Below are positions 8,561-15,858 of a stretch of DNA of 64,000 bases, in pieces (the first letter of the stretch is position 1; each line of letters begins with the position of its first letter). The position numbers were made by a program, and so were the translations under genes. The notes beneath the pieces were generated by a model, which had not been told where the DNA came from, did not search any database, and saw only the letters and a list, made by a program, of their open reading frames with translations. This DNA comes from Ectothiorhodospira magna (GTDB lineage Bacteria > Pseudomonadota > Gammaproteobacteria > Ectothiorhodospirales > Ectothiorhodospiraceae), in assembly GCF_900110965.1 (NCBI RefSeq), contig NZ_FOFO01000004.1:1-64000 (forward strand), read 5' to 3'.

Positions 8561-9562
8561 CGTAATCAACTCGTCGACCATGTAATCCCGCACAGCAATT
8601 TTCCCCATCACCTCATCCCAGCGCATCGGCGAGATACCGGTTCCTGGCCGCTTGGCAGTCACATTCTCCGGGGTAAATGGCTCACCGGCACGAATGGGAC
8701 GTGATGCGACCAGTGACTTGCGGGCGATGGCCCGGTTTTTGGTCTCACTGCTGCTCGGGCGTTTGATACCATCACCCAATGCCTGCTCAATATTGCGAAT
8801 AGCCTTTACCATGGCGGTAAACTCGTCTGGTTCCAGGCTGGCCCTGTGGTCTGGACCGGGGAGACTGCGGTCCAGCGTCAGATGTTTCTCGATCACCGTG
8901 GCACCCAGTGCCACGGCGGCAATGGGTACCTCAATACCCTGTGTGTGGTCGGAATAGCCCACCGCTACCCCAAGGGCATCCCGAATACTGCACATGGCCC
9001 TTAGATTCACATCAATCATGGGAGTAGGGTACTCAGTATTGCAATGCAAAACGGTGATTTGTGTTCGCGGAGTACCAGCCGCCTCCAGGACTACCAGTGC
9101 AGACTCAATCTCCCCCAAGGTCGCCATGCCGGTGGATAAGATGACTGACTTTCTGAATGCACCTACATGCCTGAGATAGGGCAGGTTGGTGATCTCCCCT
9201 GAAGGGATTTTGAAGCGCTCAGCCCCCAAGGAGGCCAGGTAATCGAGACTGGCTACATCAAAGCCGGTGGAAAAAAAACCGATACCTCGTTGCCGGCAGT
9301 GTTCAATGAGGGCATCGTGCATTGAATGTGTCAGTTCCAACTGCCGCAGCATGGCAAACTGCGACTCGTGGTGATCGGTGGTTCGAGTCTGGTAATCGGC
9401 TTTTGGTGCTGTGCGGGTCACAAGACGTTCGGCGATGAAGGTCTGAAACTTGACCAAGTCAGCACCGGCTTTCGCAGCCACATCAACCAGCTGCCTGGCC
9501 AATTCTAAATCACCATTATGGTTGACACCGGCTTCAGCGATGATGAGGGTGGTTTCAGTCAT
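8540..9562 (-). CDS. neuB: N-acetylneuraminate/legionaminate synthase (NeuB/LegI family)
   Basis: 340 residues. The N-terminal TIM barrel contains FSTGFDV and EKHLTLDRSLPGPDH, the family's signature near the C-terminal edge of the barrel. A SAF (antifreeze-like) domain follows from about residue 280 (RKSLVASRPIRAGE...RPGTGISP). The enzyme condenses phosphoenolpyruvate with ManNAc or a diacetamido sugar to give the nonulosonic acid. It starts 8 bases inside the acetyltransferase gene. The usual family tail runs on past DELI. Here the last residues (TWSTTPD) and the TGA stop at 8540-8542 are encoded by the left end of the IscB element, so the native C-terminal tail was replaced. The SAF domain itself appears complete. 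Confidence 0.93.
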   Translation of the reverse strand: MTETTLIIAEAGVNHNGDLELARQLVDVAAKAGADLVKFQTFIAERLVTRTAPKADYQTRTTDHHESQFAMLRQLELTHSMHDALIEHCRQRGIGFFSTGFDVASLDYLASLGAERFKIPSGEITNLPYLRHVGAFRKSVILSTGMATLGEIESALVVLEAAGTPRTQITVLHCNTEYPTPMIDVNLRAMCSIRDALGVAVGYSDHTQGIEVPIAAVALGATVIEKHLTLDRSLPGPDHRASLEPDEFTAMVKAIRNIEQALGDGIKRPSSSETKNRAIARKSLVASRPIRAGEPFTPENVTAKRPGTGISPMRWDEVMGKIAVRDYMVDELITWSTTPD

Positions 9563-10175
9563 AACGATGTCTCACAATTTGACCGGAAGGAACATCCCGC
9601 ATAACGATTTGACCCGCTCCAATGATGGCGCCGCTGCCAATCTCGACACCTTCCCTGATAACAGCGCCGCTGCCAATAAAGCAGCCTTCACTGATACTGA
9701 CCCCACCGTTGATGCGTGCACCGGTTGAAACATGGCAATGGGCAGCAACTCTGGCATCGTGTTCAATGAGCGCATGGCTGTTGATGATGCAATTTTCACC
9801 AATACATGCATTGGCATTGATCAGGCTACCATGCATCAGGATGGTGCCTTCCCCTAATGTGGCGTGGCGGGAGCAGTAGGCATCAGGGGATTTCACCACC
9901 GGAAGCTGGCCGCCGTTTTTCTTGATGATGGAGAAAAGACGCTTTCGTGTCTCGGGACTTTTGATCTGTCCCACGGTAATCAGGGCAAGAGGAATCTGGG
10001 TCAGCAGGGACGGTAAATCCTCATCCGAACCCAGTATTTGGTAACCCAATATCGACTCCATTCCATCTGCAGGCGGTTGTATGATTCCGGCAATCCGGTA
10101 CATGGCCTCGGCTTCGATCACATCAATACAGGCGTGACAATGGCCGCCGCCCCCAAGAAGAAGCAGAGATTTCAC
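9555..10175 (-). CDS. NeuD/PglD/LegH-type sugar acetyltransferase
   Basis: 206 residues. The N-terminal nucleotide-like fold starts LLLLGGGGHCHACIDV, typical of NeuD and PglD. From about residue 90 it is followed by left-handed beta-helix hexapeptide repeats (GEGTILMHG, GENCIINSH, GSGAVIREGV, GSGAIIGAG). In this setting it would acetylate the 4-amino group made by the LegC aminotransferase, or O-acetylate the finished sugar. It starts with GTG in a 4-base GTGA overlap with the end of the aminotransferase gene and ends inside the start of the neuB-like gene, so coupled translation is likely. Confidence 0.88.
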   Translation of the reverse strand: MKSLLLLGGGGHCHACIDVIEAEAMYRIAGIIQPPADGMESILGYQILGSDEDLPSLLTQIPLALITVGQIKSPETRKRLFSIIKKNGGQLPVVKSPDAYCSRHATLGEGTILMHGSLINANACIGENCIINSHALIEHDARVAAHCHVSTGARINGGVSISEGCFIGSGAVIREGVEIGSGAIIGAGQIVMRDVPSGQIVRHRYD

Positions 10176-11332
10176 ACCAACCCCGCGCTACTGGGCAAAT
10201 TGATGATCCGTCGAACCAGGGAATCCGCCACCGGTAATGGCGCATGAGGACAATGCCGATAGGGCGCCAGTTGGTGCATGGGGGTCCAAGCCGGACGTGT
10301 CATCAGTCCAGCTTCGTTGGTGGCATTCAGAATAGCATCACGTTGATCCGCGACGGTTTCATCCAGAATCAGTGCCTGAAGCCAATAATTACTCTCACAG
10401 CCTACTGGCTCCTGCACCAGATGCACGGCTGGCGTATTTGCAAATGCCCCTTGATAAGCCACGGCCAGATGCCGCTTGGACACCAAAAAACCGGGTAATT
10501 TTTCCAGCTGGGCGCAACCGAGGGCGGCATTGAGGTTGGGCATGCGAAAGTTGTAGCCAATTTCGTCGTGTACGTATTCCCATCGGTGGGGTTGCTTGGC
10601 TGTGGTTGTCAGATGCTTGGCGTGATCGGCCAGCTTTTCATCCTGGGTCAGGATGGCACCTCCACCGCCAGTGGTGATGATCTTGTTACCGTTGAAGCTC
10701 AAGGCGCCTAGTTTCCCAAAAGTACCGGTGTGGCGACCCTGGTAACGACTGCCAAGGGACTCGGCGGCATCCTCCACCAGGGCCAGGCCGTAATCATGGG
10801 CAACGGCCATCAGGCCCTCCATATCACAAGGATGACCAAAGGTGTGCATGGGGACCAGTGCGCGGATAGGGCGGCCGGTGTATCGATTTCGGGTGCCGCC
10901 GGCCACCTGTTCGCTACAATGTGTCAGCCATTCTCGCAAGGCAACGGGATCGAGTCCCAATGTTCCCATTTCACTGTCTGCAAAATGGGGGGTAGCCCCC
11001 AGGTAATGCACCGCATTGGCGGTGGCGACAAAAGTCAGTGTCGGCACAATGACCTCATCACCTGACCGGACCCCAGCCAGTTGCATTGCCACCTGCAACG
11101 CTGCCGTGCCGTTGACGACAGCCACAGCACGACGGGAACCCGTATAGTCTGCCAGTTCCCGTTCGAACCGGTCGACATAGGCGCCTACGGAGGAAACGAA
11201 GGTGGAATCGATACAATCCCTCACATAACGGTGCTCATTGCCCTGGAAACGGGGTTCGTGCAAGGTCTTTGGGGCAGTGCCCAGAATTTTTTTTAGGGTA
11301 TCCACAATAACGATTGATAAGCATGGCGGCAT
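10172..11332 (-). CDS. LegC-family PLP aminotransferase
   Basis: 386 residues, DegT/DnrJ/EryC1/StrS fold. The segment EPRFQGNEHRYV...STFVSSVG is characteristic of LegC enzymes. LSFNGNKIITTGGGG carries the PLP-binding lysine, and the upstream EDAAESLGS matches the family's cofactor-contact motif. LegC transfers an amino group to C4 of the 4-keto-6-deoxy-GlcNAc nucleotide, the step that separates legionaminic from plain sialic acid synthesis. The ATG at 11332 has no good ribosome site; the GTG at 11305 gives an N-terminus closer to known LegC proteins. Only 4 bases separate it from the CMP-sugar synthetase gene. Confidence 0.9.
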   Translation of the reverse strand: MPPCLSIVIVDTLKKILGTAPKTLHEPRFQGNEHRYVRDCIDSTFVSSVGAYVDRFERELADYTGSRRAVAVVNGTAALQVAMQLAGVRSGDEVIVPTLTFVATANAVHYLGATPHFADSEMGTLGLDPVALREWLTHCSEQVAGGTRNRYTGRPIRALVPMHTFGHPCDMEGLMAVAHDYGLALVEDAAESLGSRYQGRHTGTFGKLGALSFNGNKIITTGGGGAILTQDEKLADHAKHLTTTAKQPHRWEYVHDEIGYNFRMPNLNAALGCAQLEKLPGFLVSKRHLAVAYQGAFANTPAVHLVQEPVGCESNYWLQALILDETVADQRDAILNATNEAGLMTRPAWTPMHQLAPYRHCPHAPLPVADSLVRRIINLPSSAGLV

Positions 11333-11336
11333 TTTT

Positions 11337-12020
11337 TTAATTTCTTTTGTTATTTATAAAATATTCGGCTAATTGCCAATCCAGGGGAGTATCAAGATCA
11401 ATGGATCTTTCCTGAGGCATCAGATATCCCAATGTTTCTTTACCCAAAAAACTTCTGTTTCTGATCAACCAATCTGTGCGCGCCAGGTAAAGCGCACCAT
11501 TTAACGCATAGGCATCCGGTAATTCCTGCCTACGGGTAATCTCAGGACGATCAGGTATCAGTGGGTACAGTGTGCCCGAAGCATCCTTACTATACATCCA
11601 GTAGGGATGCTTATCTACATGACAAATTGAAACAGCGGAGGTTGATTCAGGTGAAGATAAACATAGTTTAACGATGCCTTCAATATCTTCTGCTGTTCGC
11701 AGCGGCGATGTGGGTTGTAGTAGCAATACCCAGTCATAATCGGGGAGATGTTCCAAGGCATGAAGGACCGGAAAAATTCCTGGCGTATCATCTTCGGCCA
11801 ATGCTGCAGGCCGCATGAAGGGGACATCTACACCCATCTGGCGGGCCACCGAGGCAATTTCTTCATCTTCCGTGCTGACAATGAGCCGGTCAATGGAATT
11901 GGCTTGCATGGCCTGATCTATGGTCCAGCCGATAAGGGGTTTACCGGCCAGGGGTTTGATGTTCTTTCGGGAAATTCCCTTGGAGCCACCCCGCGCGGGT
12001 ATGATGGCGAGTAATTTCAT
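11337..12020 (-). CDS. CMP-nonulosonate cytidylyltransferase (NeuA/LegF family)
   Basis: 227 residues from the ATG at 12020, which forms an ATGA overlap with the upstream gene's stop and has GGGAA upstream. The N-terminal IIPARGGSKGISRKN is the CTP-binding signature of acylneuraminate cytidylyltransferases, and VLLLQPTSPLR is the second conserved block. It activates the finished nine-carbon sugar to its CMP form, the donor used by glycosyltransferases such as the Maf protein at 15859-17760. LegF is the best reading because PtmE-like and LegC genes flank it; NeuA is the alternative. Confidence 0.92.
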   Translation of the reverse strand: MKLLAIIPARGGSKGISRKNIKPLAGKPLIGWTIDQAMQANSIDRLIVSTEDEEIASVARQMGVDVPFMRPAALAEDDTPGIFPVLHALEHLPDYDWVLLLQPTSPLRTAEDIEGIVKLCLSSPESTSAVSICHVDKHPYWMYSKDASGTLYPLIPDRPEITRRQELPDAYALNGALYLARTDWLIRNRSFLGKETLGYLMPQERSIDLDTPLDWQLAEYFINNKRN

Positions 12021-13054
12021 TGCCATTCCCCATGTGCACGTTCAAGAGTTTCTGGTAAACCAATATCCAGCCAATATTCATGAATTGGGAATGCGCTGAT
12101 CCTGTGTTGGCTCTGAATGGCATTCTCCAGCAGCATGGGCATATCGAAGAATTGATCTTGTGGTACCAGATCAAGCAAACCGGGATCGAGCATATAAATG
12201 CCTGCGTTGACATAGTGGGTCAATACGGGCTTTTCTTCAAGTCCAATAACATCCAATTGATCCATGTTGACAACGCCATAAGGAATCTGCGTCGTATGTT
12301 CACGGACACACAGGGTTGCAGCGGATTTTTGCTCTTCATGAAAGCGTAAAAGATGCTTATAATCCACGCGAGTCAGTACATCTCCATTGAGCACCATCAA
12401 TGGTTCGGTGGGGCGTTCTGGTAATAAACTCAAAGCCCCTGCGGTACCTAACGGTTTATTTTCCTGCAAGTATTTTATATTTACTCCCCATGATTGACCA
12501 TCCTGGAAATGATCTATAATATGATTTTTAAGATAGTTCACCGAAAAGTAAAAATTGAAAAAACCGGCTTCGATACATTGCTCAAGAATAATTTCCAATA
12601 GTGGCTTACCACTGATCCTCAACATGGGTTTGGGGCAGGATTCCGTGAATGGTCGCAATCGCATGCCTTTTCCACCTGCCATAATGACCACAGAATTTGG
12701 TAATGAACGTACTTTAAGCAATTCTTCCATCAGGAAGATTTTTACAATACATCCTTTTTCATCAAGCACAGGAATCTGATAAAGTAATTTCCTGCGCATG
12801 AGTTCCAGCGCTTCTTTTTCAGTTGCTGATATTGGCAACCATATAAAATCATGCTGCATGATCTGATCTACATAAGATTCCAGACTTGTTCCACTTAGAA
12901 TTCCACGCCGAATATCACCATCGGTTACAGTACCTAAAAGCCGTTTCTTTTCATCTACAACAAATGCGATTTTCATTGCCTCCCGATCAATCACGGCAAT
13001 GGTTTCACGTATCGATGTAGTGGGTGATATTTTACAATCAGAAATATTTTTCAC
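12017..13054 (-). CDS. CBS-domain sugar-phosphate nucleotidyltransferase (PtmE-like)
   Basis: 345 residues from the GTG at 13054. That start reproduces the usual family beginning (VKNISDCKISPTTSIRETI); an in-frame TTG at 13102 would overlap the flagellin gene. Two CBS domains fill about residues 1-115. A nucleotidyltransferase domain follows with the signature MAGGKGMRLRPFTESCPKPML (about 125-145). PtmE of Campylobacter has this architecture and makes the GDP-sugar that feeds legionaminic acid synthesis. It is the first sugar gene of the operon, 28 bases after the long flagellin's stop, so it is probably transcribed from that gene's sigma-28 promoter. Confidence 0.87.
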   Translation of the reverse strand: MKNISDCKISPTTSIRETIAVIDREAMKIAFVVDEKKRLLGTVTDGDIRRGILSGTSLESYVDQIMQHDFIWLPISATEKEALELMRRKLLYQIPVLDEKGCIVKIFLMEELLKVRSLPNSVVIMAGGKGMRLRPFTESCPKPMLRISGKPLLEIILEQCIEAGFFNFYFSVNYLKNHIIDHFQDGQSWGVNIKYLQENKPLGTAGALSLLPERPTEPLMVLNGDVLTRVDYKHLLRFHEEQKSAATLCVREHTTQIPYGVVNMDQLDVIGLEEKPVLTHYVNAGIYMLDPGLLDLVPQDQFFDMPMLLENAIQSQHRISAFPIHEYWLDIGLPETLERAHGEWQ

Positions 13055-13082
13055 GGTGGCGCCTGATTTTGTCGCTTTAAAT

Positions 13083-15239
13083 CTACGGCAAAATAGCAAC
13101 AATGTACATGGATTGATGATTGGCTTGAGATAAAATTGCCGTCCCTGTTTTCTGGAGCATCTGGGTTCTGAGCAAGCGTACCATCTCGGAAGCGTAATCT
13201 GTATCGGTGATCCTGCTTTTCATTGCTCCCATGCCATCAATATCAGTGGAAAGAAAATTAATGGCAGATTCCATTCTGTTTTGCAATGCGCCCAATTCAG
13301 TGCGGACCTTCGTTACCTGATCGATGATATAATCAAGAAGTACCAGACTTTCTGCGGCTTCAAAACTACTGTTTACCCTGACAGTATTTAGATTTCTTTC
13401 TTCCAGATGCAGGTCATGGTTCTGAATTTGAATACCCAGACTGCCATCATTGTGAAAAAGATCTGTGCTGGTCATGGAAAAATCAATACTGTCACCGATA
13501 TTGGCCTTGAGCATGATGTTACCATGAATCACTTCTGCCCTTACACCCGTAGCACTGTATTGATGGTTAATACCAGATGCAATTTCCTCAATAGAGGTGG
13601 TCCCTGAAATTTGAAAATCTTCACCATTGAGGGATGCCTGAAAATTAACGGTATTACCCTGGCTATAATGGGTGGAAAGGTTTCTGATATCTGCAGCATC
13701 AAGTATGTTATTGGCAGTATAGGTGTTTTTTTCAATACCATTATTGGAAATATTAAACTGTGAAATAGTCACCGACTGATTGGAAGAATTCACGAACTGA
13801 AGATTATTTCCCTGAATCTGGGCCTGCAATGTAGTGATGCCCATATCACTCATTGCCGCATTGATGGCAGTGTCAAGATTTTCTCCTTCTGCCACGGTGA
13901 AATTAATTGCCGTTGTATCCACCATGAATGAACCACTACCACCACCCGTAGTATTTAAATCAAGATCTGAAATATGTACGCCTGATAATGATTCAACAGT
14001 GGGACTTGATAGCTGTGCTGGATTGACAGTTAATGGATTACCCGATAAAACTACGCTATGACCCCAGCCTGAATGATTAGAAATTGAGTGAAAAAGAATA
14101 TCTCTTGATTCAAGTCTTTCATTGACAAACGAGAAAGATAGCTTTCCAGAAAAAGAACTGAAATTAACCGATAAATCAAGGTTTCTATCTATAAAGATAT
14201 TGTTGATAGTCTGTCGTAGATGATCCTGGGTATTTCCTCCTTGATAACCTTGAATAAAAACGGGTTGCCCATCAATATTAAACAGAAAATCTGTCACTGC
14301 CCCTGAATGAAGAGCCCATCCTAAATGAGCACTACCTGGGTCCGCATGATATGTCAGGTTACCAATACCCGGCGTAAAAGTTCCAGGAGCCATTTCAATG
14401 GTCGAACCTGTCTGGCTGACAAAGGTGTTGGCAGTGTCCTCAAGGTTGAAAGCGACGGTTATACTGGTATCTGAAAAGTTTTTAAATACCATATCCTCAT
14501 CTTCAATGGATACCTGAATAAATTCAGGTAAGGCGGCTGCTACAGCATCCATCAAGTGAACAAGACTGCCTGCATTGTTCACTGCAATAGCAGTGCTGCC
14601 AACGATGACATTTCCAGAAACTCCTGCCCCTGTTGAAAAATCCAGTCCATCGAATCCTCCAATACGCTTTGAACTGGGCTGAGTGCCCAAGTCGATGACT
14701 AATAAGTCTTCGGTTCTTCCCATCATGAAACCCAGTTGGGTATTTCTGACATCTATACCTGTGGAAGTTAGTGTTTGCGCTTCTTGCGAACCCATTTGAA
14801 TTAAAAAATCACCAATGCTGCCATTGAGTATCGCTTTATTGTTAAAACGGGTATCTGTAGCGATTCTGCCAATATCATGAATAATCTGATGAATTTCTTC
14901 GCCAATTTTTTGGCGATCCTGATGGGTATGGGTGCCATTGGCTGCCTGAACGATCAATTCCCTGGTTCTATGCAAACGCTGTACCATGGACTCCAGGCCA
15001 GCTTCCGCCGTTTGCACATAGCTGATGGCGTCATTGAGATTGCGAACGGCTTGAATTGATCCCCGGATTCGACTGTTGAGACGTTCGCTGATGGCCATAC
15101 CAGAGGCATCGTCTGCAGCCTGGTTGATGCGTAGTCCGGTACCGAGTCTTTTAATTGTATGATGTAATTGATTTTGTGAGTTTTTTAAGTGGCTTTGCAG
15201 TGTCAGAATCGTGACGCTGGTGTTGATCGTTTGAGACAT
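13083..15239 (-). CDS. Long divergent flagellin (718 aa)
   Basis: Start chosen at the ATG at 15239 (MSQTINTSVT) with GGGGAG about 8 bases upstream; the open frame extends 34 codons further but lacks flagellin similarity there. Residues 1-140 form a classical flagellin D0/D1 domain (LSxGLRI-type GTGLRINQAADDASGMAISERL). The middle of about 450 residues is variable and includes a hook-IN-like repeat (SGVHISDLDLNTTGGGSG). The last 90 residues are a D1/D0 return arm (LGALQNRMESAINFL). The extreme C-terminus, MYIVAILP, departs from the usual LSLLQ ending. It is more than twice the size of the six tandem flagellins, diverges from them, and heads the sugar operon. Confidence 0.9.
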   Translation of the reverse strand: MSQTINTSVTILTLQSHLKNSQNQLHHTIKRLGTGLRINQAADDASGMAISERLNSRIRGSIQAVRNLNDAISYVQTAEAGLESMVQRLHRTRELIVQAANGTHTHQDRQKIGEEIHQIIHDIGRIATDTRFNNKAILNGSIGDFLIQMGSQEAQTLTSTGIDVRNTQLGFMMGRTEDLLVIDLGTQPSSKRIGGFDGLDFSTGAGVSGNVIVGSTAIAVNNAGSLVHLMDAVAAALPEFIQVSIEDEDMVFKNFSDTSITVAFNLEDTANTFVSQTGSTIEMAPGTFTPGIGNLTYHADPGSAHLGWALHSGAVTDFLFNIDGQPVFIQGYQGGNTQDHLRQTINNIFIDRNLDLSVNFSSFSGKLSFSFVNERLESRDILFHSISNHSGWGHSVVLSGNPLTVNPAQLSSPTVESLSGVHISDLDLNTTGGGSGSFMVDTTAINFTVAEGENLDTAINAAMSDMGITTLQAQIQGNNLQFVNSSNQSVTISQFNISNNGIEKNTYTANNILDAADIRNLSTHYSQGNTVNFQASLNGEDFQISGTTSIEEIASGINHQYSATGVRAEVIHGNIMLKANIGDSIDFSMTSTDLFHNDGSLGIQIQNHDLHLEERNLNTVRVNSSFEAAESLVLLDYIIDQVTKVRTELGALQNRMESAINFLSTDIDGMGAMKSRITDTDYASEMVRLLRTQMLQKTGTAILSQANHQSMYIVAILP

Positions 15240-15300
15240 GTCCCGTGCTCCCCGGTATTCCCCGTGGCCATTAATATTTTTTTGGCGCGCCTTGGCATGG

Positions 15301-15327
15301 ATATCGGCAAAAAAGAGGCAAGCTTTA
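15301..15327 (-). promoter_or_regulatory. Sigma-28 promoter of the long flagellin
   Basis: On the minus strand TAAAGCTT (15320-15327), 11 bases, then GCCGATAT (15301-15308) matches the FliA consensus TAAA(G)-N11-GCCGATAA. A perfect palindrome GCGGCAAAAAATTGCCGC (15335-15352) lies 7 bases upstream of the -35 element, as at the other flagellin promoters. Confidence 0.88.
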
Positions 15328-15334
15328 GCCGTTG

Positions 15335-15352
15335 GCGGCAAAAAATTGCCGC
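15335..15352. repeat. Flagellin-promoter palindrome (perfect copy)
   Basis: The 18-base perfect inverted repeat GCGGCAAAAAATTGCCGC. Variants occur at 17945-17962, 18925-18942, 20084-20101, 21169-21185, 22273-22289 and 23422-23440, always upstream of a sigma-28 promoter. Possible operator or UP-like element. Confidence 0.7.
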
Positions 15353-15439
15353 TGATAGCGGAAAAATATTGCCTTTATTTTTTGGTTCGATTTTTGCAAG
15401 TAATCTTTTTGTCTTTTTTAAACTCAAGGAAATTGACTA

Positions 15440-15838
15440 ATGAATGATCAAAATTTAATTATTTCCACCAGTGAGGAAGCAGAAAAGTATCTGGAACGGG
15501 CCAAGCCGGCCCTGGAAAATTTGATAAGGTCTATTCGGGAATTCAAAAATGAAAATGACATGCAAGTGCTTGGGCAAGCTGTGGAAGGTTTTGACTGGTT
15601 GAATCAGTATGCGCAATCCATGCAATCCTTGATAGCCGAATCTTATCCTGTTGTGGCAGGTGAGTTTGCCCAGTTTGAAAAAGATATTTCTTTCATCATG
15701 TCTCAAATGGTGGAAGGCAGCAGCAGTCAGGATCATATTTTAATTGCTGATCTCATGGAGTATGAAGTGATCCCTTTGTTTGATGGTATGAAAGATACCA
15801 TCACTCGCATCATCAATGAAATTAAAAATCATTCATGA
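15440..15838 (+). CDS. Small helical protein of unknown function upstream of maf
   Basis: 132 residues, AAGGA ribosome site 9 bases before the ATG. The sequence is acidic and predicted almost all helical (EEAEKYLERAKPALENLIRSIREF...). It has no signal peptide, membrane segment or recognised motif. It ends 20 bases before the Maf glycosyltransferase start, so the two are probably one operon. A role as a Maf partner or a flagellar chaperone is inference from position only. Confidence 0.8.
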   Translation: MNDQNLIISTSEEAEKYLERAKPALENLIRSIREFKNENDMQVLGQAVEGFDWLNQYAQSMQSLIAESYPVVAGEFAQFEKDISFIMSQMVEGSSSQDHILIADLMEYEVIPLFDGMKDTITRIINEIKNHS

Positions 15839-15858
15839 TTTATAAATCAGGAGAAATC

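Noticed and set aside
13055-13102. TTG start for the PtmE-like gene at 13102
   Set aside because: The TTG lies inside the flagellin gene and gives extra residues absent from relatives; the GTG at 13054 fits better.
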